From NCBI RefSeq assembly GCF_001746415.1, contig NZ_MEHJ01000001.1:1-64000 (forward strand): 64,000 bases of DNA, given 5' to 3'. The notes below the pieces were generated by a model. That model had not been told where the DNA came from and searched no databases. It saw nothing but the letters and a program-made list of their open reading frames with translations. The number at the start of each line of letters is the position of its first letter. Within the stretch, counting starts at the first letter, position 1. Position numbers and translations under genes: made by a program. The DNA is from Streptomyces agglomeratus. GTDB lineage: Bacteria; Actinomycetota; Actinomycetes; Streptomycetales; Streptomycetaceae. Positions 9,284 to 18,150 of the stretch are shown piece after piece.

Positions 9284-10423
9284 TCAGCTGACCCGAAGAC
9301 CGAGCGCCAGCGTCAGTTCAAGGACCCGGTGTGGCGATGCGAGATCCGGAAACAGCTCCCTCAGCTGCGACATCCGGTAGCGGACTGTCTGGGGATGGAC
9401 GAACAGCTCCGCCGCCACTTCGTCCCGCCTGCCCTGGTGCAGCAGCCACGCCCGCAACGTTTCCTCCAGCCGCCGTGCGGTCGCGACAGGCAAGGTCCGC
9501 AACGGTGCGAGGGCTCGGGCACGCAGGTCTGCGAACGCGTCCGCGTCGGCGCTCAGCACCAGCTCGGGCAGGTGGTCCTCGGTGTCGCGAATGTCAGAGG
9601 AGAGCAAGCGCGCGCGTACGGCTCGTGCGTACGAGGCGGACGCACGAGTCCAGGGCCGGGCCGGGCCGACCACTGCGGTGCGGTCGGTCAGCTGCCGCAA
9701 GAGATGTGATCGGTCGGCATCGGGGACGAGCAGCACACCGGTGGCGTCCGGCAGATCGTCGAGGACGAGGGTGCTCGGGTCGAGCGTGCGGTAGGCAGGC
9801 CGGGCCTGGGCGGCGGGCAGCAGGACCGCGGTCAGCGAAACCGGAGGCTGCCACCCGGCCCGTTGCACAGAGGCCAGCAGCACGTCCGGGCTCGCGCCGG
9901 CGAGAAGGTCGCGGGCCAGGTGTTCCAGGTGGCGCTCGTGGGCCCTGCCCCGGGCGGCCAGTTCGTCGGCGTGGCCCGCGGCGCTCGCGGCGGAGAGCTC
10001 GTCGATGTAGGCGAAGGTCAGCTCGGCGAACTTGGCGACCTCGGCGGCGGGCAGACCTGCGGGTACGGCACCCGCTGCCAGGCATCGCCAGGCCACGCGG
10101 GCGCCGACGCGGTAGGCGCTGAGCAGGGCGTCCATCGAACGGCCGTCGCGCACCTCGCCACGGCCCAGCTCGTAGGCTGCGTCACCGGCGTCGCCGCCTG
10201 TGGCGTCCCCGGTCGCGAGGTCCAGGTAGTGCCCCAGGGCGGTGCGGACGGCTCGGCGGATGGTGGCGCCCATGTGGCCCGAAAGGGCGTTGGCGTAGGG
10301 AGGGACCTCGTCGATGATCGCCTGGACAACCTCGTCGGCGGTGCTCTTCAGCGCGGCCCGAAGTGCGGTGACCGTCGTCTCATCCAGGGCCAGTTCGCTG
10401 GCCCTCCGGATTGCATGGCTCAC
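9284..10423 (-). CDS. PucR-family transcriptional regulator (CdaR-like HTH)
   Basis: 379 aa. GTG 10423 is preferred because AGGGAA sits eight bases upstream; a TTG at 10444 is in frame. The N-terminal half is helical (ADEVVQAIIDEVPPYANALS, MGATIRRAVRTALGHYLDL, DALLSAYRVGARVAWRCLA), a region found in PucR regulators. The C-terminal end has the PucR-type helix-turn-helix: RRLEETLRAWLLHQGRRDEV, AAELFVHPQTVRYRMSQLRE. It is transcribed away from the ferredoxin reductase/desaturase operon, and the 87-bp gap between them holds an inverted repeat, so it probably controls that operon and itself. Intact. Confidence 0.9.
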   Translation of the reverse strand: MSHAIRRASELALDETTVTALRAALKSTADEVVQAIIDEVPPYANALSGHMGATIRRAVRTALGHYLDLATGDATGGDAGDAAYELGRGEVRDGRSMDALLSAYRVGARVAWRCLAAGAVPAGLPAAEVAKFAELTFAYIDELSAASAAGHADELAARGRAHERHLEHLARDLLAGASPDVLLASVQRAGWQPPVSLTAVLLPAAQARPAYRTLDPSTLVLDDLPDATGVLLVPDADRSHLLRQLTDRTAVVGPARPWTRASASYARAVRARLLSSDIRDTEDHLPELVLSADADAFADLRARALAPLRTLPVATARRLEETLRAWLLHQGRRDEVAAELFVHPQTVRYRMSQLRELFPDLASPHRVLELTLALGLRVS

Positions 10424-10464
10424 GCTTCTATTCCCTGCGAACAATTCAGCCGACCAGATTTACG

Positions 10465-10480
10465 TCCTGCGGTCAGGACT
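10465..10480. promoter_or_regulatory. Candidate operator between pucR-type gene and reductase operon
   Basis: GTCCTG-CGGT-CAGGAC is a perfect six-base inverted repeat. It is flanked by two direct TTTACG copies (at 10459 and 10481 regions). It lies between the divergent starts at 10423 and 10511, the expected place for PucR binding. Function is inferred. Confidence 0.4.
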
Positions 10481-10510
10481 TTACGCCTTGAGGCGCAGCA
10501 AGCTGGAGTC

Positions 10511-11572
10511 ATGACGAGTACAGCCCTGCGCCGCAGGGCGTGGAAACTGCTGGAGATGGTCACGACGCCGCTGCTGCCGTCGGACTACCTCGACCTGGTC
10601 AGCCCGCTGCGTGCGGGCGCCGACCTGCGTGGGCGCATCGAGGCCGTGCACCCCGAGACGGGTGACGCCGCGACCCTGGTGATCAGGCCGGGACGGGGCT
10701 GGCGCGGCCACACGGCCGGTCAGTACGTGCGGATCGGGGTCGACGTCGACGGGGTGCGCCTGTGGCGTGCCTACTCCCTCACCTCGCCGACCAACCGCAA
10801 GGACGGCCGCGTCACGATCACCGTGAAGGCGATCTTGGACGGCAAGGTCAGCAACCACCTGGTCCGCAGGGCGAAACCGGGCACGCTGATCCAGCTCGAC
10901 CAGCCGACCGGTGACTTCGTGCTGCCGCAGGCCAAGCCCGCCAAGGTGCTCTACCTGACGGCCGGCAGCGGCATCACGCCCGTGATGGGCATGCTGCGCG
11001 ACACCGAGTTCGACGACGTCGTCATGGTCCACTGCGCGCCACGGCCGCAAGACGTGATCTTCCGCAGCGAACTGCACGACCTGGTCGCGGACAAGAAGCT
11101 GCGGCTCACCGAGGTGCACACCGACACGGACGGCATGCTCGACATCGCCCGTCTCGACGAACTCGTGCCCGACTGGGCCGAGCGCGAGACCTGGGCCTGC
11201 GGGCCCGCGGGCCTGCTCGACGCCGCCGAAGAGCACTGGATGGAGCACGGCGCACAAGAGCGCCTGCACACCGAACGCTTCCGCCCCGGCATCGTCGTCG
11301 CCGGCGACGGCGGCGGCGGCGAGGTCACGTTCAGCGCCACCGGCAAGAGGGTCGACGCGGACGGCGCCACACCGTTGCTGGACATCGGCGAGGAGGCCGG
11401 CGTGCTCATGCCCTCCGGGTGCCGCATGGGCATCTGCTTCGGCTGCGTCACGCCGCTCAAGGCGGGCGCCGTCCGCGACCTGCGCACCGGCGAGATCACC
11501 GAGGCCGAGCCGGGCGTCCTCATCCAGACCTGCGTGTCCGCCGCGGCGGGCCCCTGCGACATCGAACGGTAG
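10511..11572 (+). CDS. Ferredoxin reductase with FAD/NAD and C-terminal [2Fe-2S] domain
   Basis: 353 aa from ATG 10511. Order of domains: N-terminal leader (residues 1-45), FAD-binding barrel with the R-x-Y-S motif (LWRAYSLTSP near residue 95), NAD(P)-binding domain (YLTAGSGITPVMGML near 155 and WACGPAGLL near 230), then a plant-type 2Fe-2S domain with C-x4-C-x2-C-x(n)-C (SGCRMGICFGCV and IQTCVS). This is the layout of the single-component electron donors of acyl desaturases, as with mycobacterial Rv3230c and DesA3. The stop is 7 bp from the next GTG, so it forms an operon with the desaturase and very likely supplies its electrons from NADPH. Cytosolic, membrane-associated role inferred. Confidence 0.92.
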   Translation: MTSTALRRRAWKLLEMVTTPLLPSDYLDLVSPLRAGADLRGRIEAVHPETGDAATLVIRPGRGWRGHTAGQYVRIGVDVDGVRLWRAYSLTSPTNRKDGRVTITVKAILDGKVSNHLVRRAKPGTLIQLDQPTGDFVLPQAKPAKVLYLTAGSGITPVMGMLRDTEFDDVVMVHCAPRPQDVIFRSELHDLVADKKLRLTEVHTDTDGMLDIARLDELVPDWAERETWACGPAGLLDAAEEHWMEHGAQERLHTERFRPGIVVAGDGGGGEVTFSATGKRVDADGATPLLDIGEEAGVLMPSGCRMGICFGCVTPLKAGAVRDLRTGEITEAEPGVLIQTCVSAAAGPCDIER

Positions 11573-11579
11573 GAGCACC

Positions 11580-12698
11580 GTGACCGCCATCGACCCCACC
11601 GCCCACCTGAGCGCGGAGCAGATCGAGGAGCTAGGCCGCGAGCTGGACGCGATCCGCGACGAGGTGATCGCCGGCCGCGGCGAGAAAGACGCCGCCTACA
11701 TCCGTAAGGTCATCTCCACCCAGCGCAAACTCGAGCTGGTCAGCAGGGGCGTGCTGCTGTTCTCGATCTTCCCGCCCGCGTGGCTGCTCGGCACCGCCGG
11801 CCTGTCCGTGGCCAAGATCATGGACAACATGGAGATCGGCCACAACATCCTGCACGGCCAGTGGGACTGGATGCGAGACCCGAAGATCCACTCCACCACC
11901 TGGGAGTGGGACCACGTCTCGCCGGCCGACCAGTGGAAGCACTCGCACAACGAGCTGCACCACACATACACCAACGTGATCGGCAAGGACAACGACCTCG
12001 GCTACGGCATCATGCGCGTCGACGAGGACCAGAAGTGGCACCCGTTCCACCTCGGCCAGCCGCTGTGGAACTTCATCAACGCCTGCTTCTTCGAGTACGG
12101 CATCGCAGCGTACGACCTGGAGCTCGGCAAGAACCTGAACAAGCGCCGCCGCAACAACCCGGAGTTCCGCGCGCAGGCCAAGGCCGTGGGCCGCAAGATC
12201 CGCAAGCAGGTGCTCAAGGACTACGTGATCCACCCGCTGCTGTCGGGCCCGTCGTTCCTCACCACGCTCGCCGCCACGTTCACCGCGAACCTGGTCCGCA
12301 ACATCTGGACCCACTCGGTGATCATGTGCGGGCACTTCCCCGAGGGCGTGCAGGTCTTCGAGCGCCACTCGATCAAGGGCGAGACGCGCGGCCAGTGGTA
12401 CCTGCGCCAGATGATGGGCTCAGCGAACATCAGCGGCAGCAGCGCCATGCACTTCATGACCGGCAACCTCTCGCACCAGATCGAGCACCACCTGTTCCCC
12501 GACCTGCCGAGCAACCGGTACGCCGAAGTCGCGGTGAAGGTGCGCGCACTGTTCGAAAAGTACGAGCTGGAGTACGTCACCGGGCCACTGCCCAAGCAGG
12601 TGTTCTCCGCATGGCGCAAGGTCTTCCGGCTCTCGCTGCCGAACAAGAAGCCCAAGATCAAGACCCCGGACCGCGAGCAGGAACTCGTCGCGGCCTGA
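11580..12698 (+). CDS. Membrane fatty-acid (acyl-CoA/acyl-lipid) desaturase
   Basis: 372 aa from GTG 11580 after AGGAGC. The three histidine boxes of integral membrane di-iron desaturases are present: GHNILHGQ (about residue 88), HSHNELHHTYTN (about 122) and HQIEHHLFPD (about 300). Hydrophobic segments occur near residues 50-75 (GVLLFSIFPPAWLLGTAGLS) and 215-245. Length and motif spacing match the DesA3-like group of actinobacteria that introduce a double bond into acyl chains. It is translationally close to the dedicated reductase and under the divergent PucR regulator. Likely adjusts membrane lipid unsaturation; exact regioselectivity cannot be read from sequence. Intact. Confidence 0.93.
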   Translation: MTAIDPTAHLSAEQIEELGRELDAIRDEVIAGRGEKDAAYIRKVISTQRKLELVSRGVLLFSIFPPAWLLGTAGLSVAKIMDNMEIGHNILHGQWDWMRDPKIHSTTWEWDHVSPADQWKHSHNELHHTYTNVIGKDNDLGYGIMRVDEDQKWHPFHLGQPLWNFINACFFEYGIAAYDLELGKNLNKRRRNNPEFRAQAKAVGRKIRKQVLKDYVIHPLLSGPSFLTTLAATFTANLVRNIWTHSVIMCGHFPEGVQVFERHSIKGETRGQWYLRQMMGSANISGSSAMHFMTGNLSHQIEHHLFPDLPSNRYAEVAVKVRALFEKYELEYVTGPLPKQVFSAWRKVFRLSLPNKKPKIKTPDREQELVAA

Positions 12699-13701
12699 TT
12701 CCCGGAATTGGTTCAGACTTCCAGCACTACCGGCAGCACCACCGGTTTCGCTGAGATCCGTCGCGGACGGGTAGGCAACCAACCGCGACATCAGACCGCA
12801 CGACACGGGACCCGGGACAGCCAGTGTCCGGCTGCGCTGCCGGGACGTGCGCCAAAAGCTCAGCACACAGCCCCCGGCAAGGCGTCGCAGTGCGCCGACC
12901 TGCCGCGGTCGGGCCGGTAGCCGGGTGCGTACGCGCACTCGGTTCGCCGACGGGCGGGCCGGGTGGAAGGCATCGGCTGTGACACGGGGCAGCGGCGGGC
13001 ACCTCCCGGACCCGCACCGCCGAGCAGTGCCAGATCACCGTCCGGCGGCTCGTGCGACAAGGCGCCCAGGACGCTCTGCCGATCCCGATGACCGGCCGAC
13101 CGCTGTCGGCACCGTCCCGCGCGCCCGCCCGGACCGCCTCCAGTTGCCGCTCGGAGCGGTCGGTGCCCCTGGCAGCGCTCCGCCGCAGAAGGCCAGTGCA
13201 TCGCCGGACCCCAGGGACAGCACCACCTGCCCCCATCAACGACCCGGGCGCAGAGCAGTCACATGATCGGCCGGACAGGTCCTGGTCAGCCTTGTTCACG
13301 GCCGTCTGCTGAGCCGGTCGTGAACAGCAGGTGCGCGGCAACTGCGGTGGCCTTGCCTTGATTGAGCGGCAAGGCCACATCCATCCGCGCCTTGAGCAGC
13401 CCGTTAGCCGCGCCGGGAAGCCGTAGCGGTACTGCTCCTGAACATCGCCGCACTCCCCGACTCGGGCTGAAGTGGGCATAGGCCCCGCAACGAGCTCTGG
13501 AGGCGGCCGGCCCCGTACCGGTCAACCACGATAGGCGCGGTGGGCGCGGTGGTGGGGGTTTCGGCAGGTGCATGTGACGGGGCGGGCTCGCCGGCCGGCT
13601 GCAGCGCTACTGCAGTTCCGCCGGTGCTACTGCCCATTCCCTCCGCAGCCAGAGTTCTTCCGCGGACACCACGCGCGGCGTGGTCGGCCATGCGTTCCCG
13701 G
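12699..13701. other. One-kilobase stretch without recognisable gene
   Basis: Open frames here (for example on the minus strand across 12727-13479) lack motifs, ribosome sites and stable codon bias. Short protein-like pieces near 13290-13420 (ARMDVALPLNQG) suggest decayed coding DNA, but no family could be named. Confidence 0.5.
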
Positions 13702-14026
13702 TCAGGCCCAGAACGCGTCGGTGACGGTGATCTGGGGATCGGCGTGACGACGGATGAGGGTGAAGATGAGCCAGCCCCGGCCGCGCGGCGAGGTCGGCGA
13801 TGTGCGGGCCGCCCGGACTGGTCGAGGCCAGTGGGCGGACGGTGAGCCAGTGAGGCAGGGACACGTCGGCGTCGATGCCCCGGTAATACGGATCGGACGC
13901 TGTGATCAGCTCGGCCCGGGCCGCCAGAAACAGCTGCTTCCCGTCCTCGGGCATGCTCGCGAATTCACGGAGCGCCTCTGCCGTCCAGTCCATCTTCCAG
14001 CGCGGGCGTGGGAGCTCATCGCTCAC
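13702..14026 (-). pseudogene. RelE/ParE-like protein, second copy, frameshifted
   Basis: GTG 14026 (overlapping the previous stop as GTGA) gives MSDELPRPRWKMDWTAEALR, EFASMPEDGKQLFLAARAEL and a middle part to GGPHIADLA. Near 13797 the frame must shift by one to read RGRGWLIFTLIRRHADPQIT then VTDAFWA with stop at 13702-13704. Without the shift the frame runs on to 13607 as a low-complexity tail. The restored end aligns with that of 2730-3041 (GWLRYTFVHRTAEPQI...FW). The unit again follows a DUF6247 gene. If the shift is real this copy encodes an altered protein. Confidence 0.65.
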
Positions 14027-14391
14027 CGGCCGGGCTCCACGGCGGCCGCCTGGCGGCGCAGCCGGCTGTACTCGGCCAGGAGGGCAGCGGACTCCTGGGC
14101 GTCCTCGGACTTCGCGGCTCGGGCTTCGAGGTCGCGCAGGTGTCCTTCCAGGTTGGGATCGCGGGCGATGGCGTACTGGGTCCACCACAGGCGCATGAAG
14201 GCCGGTACCGGGGTGAGGTTGAAGGCGTCAGCGATCGCGCGGCGCCAGTGCGCCTCGAAGTCGGGCAGCAGATGCGGGGCGTGTTCCTGGATGGCCAGGC
14301 GCAGGGCCTGCGGGGTGCGTTCGGGCATGGGCGGCACCGGGCGGGGCCGATCACCGCCGCGGCCGTCGAAGTGGATCGGCTGCGCTGTCAT
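14023..14391 (-). CDS. DUF6247-family protein, intact copy
   Basis: 122 aa from ATG 14391 (MTAQPIHFDGRGGDRPRPVP). Core blocks are PPMPERTPQALRLAIQEHAP, LLPDFEAHWRRAIADAFNLT, PAFMRLWWTQYAIARDPNLE and HLRDLEARAAKSEDAQESAA; mostly helical, no Cys, no signal or membrane helix. It matches the damaged copy at 2390-2733 block by block. Stop and next start overlap as GTGA. Upstream, on the same strand, is a Phd/YefM-like remnant, so the whole region 13702-14550 may once have been a three-gene toxin-antitoxin locus (inference). Confidence 0.75.
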   Translation of the reverse strand: MTAQPIHFDGRGGDRPRPVPPMPERTPQALRLAIQEHAPHLLPDFEAHWRRAIADAFNLTPVPAFMRLWWTQYAIARDPNLEGHLRDLEARAAKSEDAQESAALLAEYSRLRRQAAAVEPGR

Positions 14392-14429
14392 GACGAGAGG
14401 ACTCCTGGTCTGCCTGGTGTCCGGCCTGG

Positions 14430-14550
14430 TCAGGCCGCGTCCTGGTCGGCGCCAGAGGCTGTCGGGCGCTGTGCCATGTACTGCTCGAACCATTCGGCGG
14501 GCACAAGGTAGGCCAATGTTTTGCCCTTACGCGTGATCGCGGCCGGGGCT
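14430..14550 (-). pseudogene. Phd/YefM-like antitoxin C-terminal remnant
   Basis: An open segment with no start reads APAAITRKGKTLAYLVPAEW then FEQYMAQRP and a stop at 14430-14432. The G-K-x-x-A-Y-L-V-P-A-x-W-F block is typical of the C-terminal half of prevent-host-death family antitoxins (G-x-P-V-A-V-L-V-S-x-x-x-Y). A TAG in frame 16 codons upstream and the absence of the DNA-binding N-terminus show it is truncated. Lies 39 bp before the DUF6247 gene. Confidence 0.45.
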
Positions 14551-14606
14551 GACCTGCATCGTCCACTCTATTTTCGTGTCAGACCCCGGCTCTTCTGCAG
14601 TGACCA

Positions 14607-15236
14607 TCACGAAGCGTCCGCATCGTGATCGATGAGGGACATGTCGGATGCCAAGGCGCGGGCGGTGTCGGCAAAGTACTGCTCGTCGGCACCAGGGGCG
14701 AGGCCGAGGGTGACACCCTGGCTGAGACCGACGAACAGTGCCCTGAGCGCGGTGGTCAGACGTTGTGCCTGGTACGACGTCACAACACTTGCGTTGTGCG
14801 ACCTTCCGGTGAACAGCGCGATCAGGTGGTTCTCCTGCGATCGGATGGACGTGGCGAGCTGAGACCCCAGGTCCGGGTCATGCAGGGCCATATCCAGCAA
14901 GGTGATCTGGAGCGACAGTCCAGACAGCGCGTCCGGGGCGTCACAACTACGCCGGTAGTACCGGGCAAAGGCGTCGACCGCTTCGAGCAGATCCAGTCCA
15001 GCCGGAACCGCCTGCTCGACGTCTTCGTAGTACGGCCGCAGGTAGTCGGCGACCAGGGCGACCACCAGGCCGTTCTTGCTCCCGAACAGTGAGTAGATGG
15101 CACCAGTGGTCACGTCAGCGCGTTCGGCGATCTCATCGAGCCTGGCCCGGTACCCGTCTCGGGAAACGATCTGGAACGCAGCGTCCAGCAAGGCGCGGCG
15201 GTTACGTTCCTTGGCCTCTGCTCTCGTCATTCTCAT
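14607..15236 (-). CDS. TetR/AcrR-family transcriptional regulator
   Basis: 209 aa from ATG 15236 (a second ATG lies two codons in). The TetR DNA-binding domain is clear: RRALLDAAFQIVSRDGYRA, LDEIAERADVTTGAIYSLFG, SKNGLVVALVADYLRPYY. The remainder is an all-helical ligand domain (SGLSLQITLLDMALHDPDLG, TTALRALFVGLSQGVTLGLA). Divergent from the small membrane protein gene at 15300, with a palindromic operator between, so it probably represses that gene and itself. Ligand unknown. Confidence 0.92.
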   Translation of the reverse strand: MRMTRAEAKERNRRALLDAAFQIVSRDGYRARLDEIAERADVTTGAIYSLFGSKNGLVVALVADYLRPYYEDVEQAVPAGLDLLEAVDAFARYYRRSCDAPDALSGLSLQITLLDMALHDPDLGSQLATSIRSQENHLIALFTGRSHNASVVTSYQAQRLTTALRALFVGLSQGVTLGLAPGADEQYFADTARALASDMSLIDHDADAS

Positions 15237-15250
15237 AGTTTTATTATTGC

Positions 15251-15265
15251 CGTAATTTCATTACG
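15251..15265. promoter_or_regulatory. TetR operator palindrome
   Basis: CGTAAT-TTC-ATTACG is a perfect six-base inverted repeat in an otherwise AT-rich island, between the divergent TetR gene (start 15236) and membrane protein gene (start 15300). Position and symmetry are those of a TetR-family operator. Confidence 0.6.
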
Positions 15266-15299
15266 AAACCAATCGCGACGAGCTTCAAGGAGGACGCTC

Positions 15300-15722
15300 A
15301 TGGCCCAGGTCTCGGCATCGCGGGTGACCCGCCAGACGGTGGGTGCCATCGCCGATGGCGCCTTCAAGGTGTTGCTTGCCGCTGTCTCCATCGCCGGCGC
15401 TGCCCCGCTCGGCCGGTTACTCGGAACGCCAGCCTGGCTGATGGTCGTCTCAGGCGTGGCCCTGCTGATCGGCGGCGGCATCGAGATCAGATACACGCGC
15501 AGCCGGTCGATGCGCACCTACACGCAGCTCATGATTGCCTACGACAGTGGCTGGGTGTTGGCGGCCCTGACCGGTCTCCTGATGGCGTGGCAGGGCAGCA
15601 GAGCCGGGGGTGAAGTCTGGATGGGGTACCAGACAGTCGCCCCCGTCGTGTTCGCCGCCCTGCTGGTCGCCGCTGCCCCTACGCAGGTAACCCCGGACAC
15701 TCAGCGCGACACCTCAGTTTGA
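15300..15722 (+). CDS. Small four-helix integral membrane protein under TetR control
   Basis: 140 aa from ATG 15300 with a strong AAGGAGG site at 15287-15293. Four membrane segments are visible: residues about 20-45 (FKVLLAAVSIAGAAPLG), 46-62 (AWLMVVSGVALLIGGGIEI), 78-98 (LMIAYDSGWVLAALTGLLMA) and 108-126 (VAPVVFAALLVAAAP). No named family recognised. Arrangement with a divergent TetR gene and shared operator suggests a stress- or drug-induced membrane protein, but it lacks the Glu-in-TM1 signature of SMR transporters, so I do not call it a pump. Its stop lies inside a hairpin terminator. Confidence 0.75.
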   Translation: MAQVSASRVTRQTVGAIADGAFKVLLAAVSIAGAAPLGRLLGTPAWLMVVSGVALLIGGGIEIRYTRSRSMRTYTQLMIAYDSGWVLAALTGLLMAWQGSRAGGEVWMGYQTVAPVVFAALLVAAAPTQVTPDTQRDTSV

Positions 15723-15753
15723 GCGGCCCGCCCCCGTCTCGCTCAAACTGAGG
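15712..15753 (+). terminator. Strong stem-loop terminator
   Basis: CCTCAGTTTGAGCG pairs perfectly with CGCTCAAACTGAGG across a 14-base loop. The stop of the membrane protein gene (15720-15722) is inside the left arm. No U-tract, as usual for Streptomyces. Confidence 0.75.
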
Positions 15754-16122
15754 CAACCCAGGTCAGACACTGACTCTGCCTCACCTTGAGCGAGACCGGA
15801 CACTTGTTGATCACACCCCGAGCACACCAACCACCAGCCGGCGAAGAGATCAGAACTCACGAAACTGAGACAGCATCACCCCTCATGCGATACCCCCACG
15901 ACATCGATCCCACCTCGATCTCTCACATCCCAGGACAGTGACCCCACAACCCGAAACAGCCACCGACCAGCATCAACACACCAACATCAACTGTCCCTCA
16001 CACCACCGCCCCGAGACCAAGAGATCGCAACCGGCCGACCAAGTCGCGGTGGCCGTTGCACACCGGGGGCGCCGCAAAGGCGGGGGGCCGTGGTGCAGAT
16101 GCGCGCGGGATGCGTACTCCTG

Positions 16123-16165
16123 CCCGCCCATGGCCACTGGCGTTGTTCCGGTGGCCATGGGCGGG
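16123..16165 (-). terminator. Stem-loop terminator of the FG-GAP gene
   Basis: CCCGCCCATGGCCAC pairs perfectly with GTGGCCATGGGCGGG across 13 bases, seven bases beyond the stop at 16172. Between this and the previous terminator (15754-16122) no gene is seen. Confidence 0.75.
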
Positions 16166-16171
16166 GTGAGG

Positions 16172-17551
16172 TCAGTCGAGGAAGGTGTTGCCCGATTCGG
16201 GCAGTTCGTACGAGCCGGTGGCTGTCGGTCCGGTGGACGAGCCGGGCAGGAGGCGACCGCTGGAGGCCGCGGCAACGACGAGGTCCGCCTTGCCGTCGGC
16301 GTTGAAGTCGCGCAGGCGCAGGCCCTGGCCGAAGGCCGCGTACTCTTCGGAGCTGCCCATGACGGACTGCGGGATCCAGGAGGAGCGGGACCCGGACAGG
16401 CCGCCGGAGCCGCCGCGGAAGAGGTGGACGCCGCCCTGGTCCTCCTGGCCGTCCACGTCCTCGTGGGGAACGCCAACCACGAGATCCGCGTAGCCGTCGC
16501 CGTTGGAGTCGGCGGCCGAGACGTCGTAGGCGAAGCCGTCGTAGGCCTCGGGCGTGCCCGAGACTCCTGTGGTGGCCTGGGTGAGCTTCGCCGAGCGGGT
16601 ACTGCTGGGGCCGGAGGATGCGCCGTACCAGATGTTGACCGCGCCCTTGCCGTTGCTCTCATCGGGCTCGCCGACGGCGATGTCGCCGTAACCGTCCTTG
16701 TCGAAGTCTGCGACGGCGGCGTTCAGGCCGTCTTCGTCCTGTCCGGCGGCGAGGGTCTTGGAGGCGCCCGAGGACAGGCCGGTGGAGGTGCCCTTGAGGA
16801 ACCAGGCGCGGACGTTGTAGTCGGTGCCGGACACCTGCACTCCGAGGACGACCAGGTCCGCCTTGCCGTCGCCGTCGACCCGGCCGGCGGCCAGGCCGGA
16901 TGAGGACCAGCTGATACCGGCCTTGTCGATCTCGCTGACGCTGCCCGTGGTGCCGGACTTGGTGAAACCACCCCGGTACAGCCACGCCTCGCTGCCCCCG
17001 ACGACCGCCACGTCCGGGGAGCCGTCCCCCGTGAAGTCGCCCGTGACCAGGTCCCTGCCGAAGTGGCCCTTGGCGCCGCTCTTGGGCGTGATGGCGGTGC
17101 CGCCGGCCAGGCCGGACGCGGAACCCCAGAGGACGGTCACCGAGCCGCGGTACTCCTCGTCGCCGACGTGCTCGAAGGGGTTGCCCGCGACGAGGTCCGC
17201 ATAACCGTCCTTGTTCAGGTCGGCGCCGGCCAGGCTTTCGCCGAACATGTCGTCTTCCTCGCCCGCGCCGGGGACACCCGGGCTGTCCTGGTGGATCACC
17301 TGGGTGCGCAAGGGGTCCAGGCCGCGGGCGCTCCCGTAGGTGATCGTGACGGCGCCACCGGACCAGCCGTCCGGTCCCGAGATGCCGGTGTAGGCGTGGC
17401 TGTACGCGATGTCCCGGTATCCGTCGCCATTGAAGTCGTCGTAGTGCTTGGCCACCGCGGCGGCCGCCGGGGGCGGGTTGAAGGCGAGCAGACCGGTGGT
17501 CAGCGTGACCACGGCGCCTGCCGCCAGGGCGAGACGGACGTGCTGGTACAT
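16172..17551 (-). CDS. Secreted FG-GAP (integrin-like) repeat protein
   Basis: 459 aa from ATG 17551. A signal peptide is evident (LALAAGAVVTLTTGLLAF, cleavage probably after AAAA near residue 32). The mature part is a seven-bladed propeller: seven Ca-binding D-x-D-x-D-G type loops are seen (DFNGDGYRD, DLNKDGYAD, DFTGDGSPD, RVDGDGKAD, DFDKDGYGD, DSNGDGYAD, DFNADGKAD), each followed by hydrophobic strand and a GSASGL-like turn. This is the normal VCBS/FG-GAP family size for Streptomyces extracellular proteins, whose role is usually ligand or surface binding and not catalysis. Single-gene unit with its own terminator. Intact. Confidence 0.93.
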   Translation of the reverse strand: MYQHVRLALAAGAVVTLTTGLLAFNPPPAAAAVAKHYDDFNGDGYRDIAYSHAYTGISGPDGWSGGAVTITYGSARGLDPLRTQVIHQDSPGVPGAGEEDDMFGESLAGADLNKDGYADLVAGNPFEHVGDEEYRGSVTVLWGSASGLAGGTAITPKSGAKGHFGRDLVTGDFTGDGSPDVAVVGGSEAWLYRGGFTKSGTTGSVSEIDKAGISWSSSGLAAGRVDGDGKADLVVLGVQVSGTDYNVRAWFLKGTSTGLSSGASKTLAAGQDEDGLNAAVADFDKDGYGDIAVGEPDESNGKGAVNIWYGASSGPSSTRSAKLTQATTGVSGTPEAYDGFAYDVSAADSNGDGYADLVVGVPHEDVDGQEDQGGVHLFRGGSGGLSGSRSSWIPQSVMGSSEEYAAFGQGLRLRDFNADGKADLVVAAASSGRLLPGSSTGPTATGSYELPESGNTFLD

Positions 17552-18150
17552 GCGGGAGACTCCTGCTGCTTGCGGCCGGGCGCGGTGGGCGCCCTTGGCC
17601 GATAGATTCATCCGTCCACAAATGGCCCGGACTTGGTGAGGTGTAGCTGGCCTGCGGCGTACGGAAGACCACGGGAAGGGCTTGTGGGTTGTACGAAGCC
17701 GCTGAAAAATCTCAAGATTCCTGGGCAGCGGACAACCAACCAGTACCAGATCCTCGAACCGTTGAGGATCGACCACTGCGTTCAGGAACGTGTCCCGGCC
17801 GGTCGGGTCGACCTCGATTCGGCACCGGCTGGGGCGGGCGATTGGTGGTGCCGCTGGAAATGGGCGGCTACACCCGCTGCCTCACCCTCGTCCGGCGCGA
17901 CGACGTGCTGCCCTGCGAGCACTGCACAGTTGGTGTCCTGCCGCAGCGAGAATGGCCTCAGTATGCGGGGCGGGCCACCGCGTCGTCTCAGACGGTGGCC
18001 CACCCCGCTCCGCAACAAAGCGGTGATCTACCCTGCGGTGCAGGCCGAGTCCAGGAGCAGGTCCTTGAGAGCGATGGCGACCTCGCGAACGGGCTTGACC
18101 GGTGATTCCAGCGGCCTCGAGGTACATCACGGCGGTGACCGCAGCCCTAA
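17552..18150. other. Spacer upstream of FG-GAP gene, no gene recognised
   Basis: The first part should hold the FG-GAP promoter. From 17790 to 18110 forward frames read protein-like pieces (GGRLVVPLEMGGYTRCLTLV, RRDDVLPCEHCTVGVLPQRE) with no family I can name. Possibly a gene fragment bordering the IS at 18151. Confidence 0.4.
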
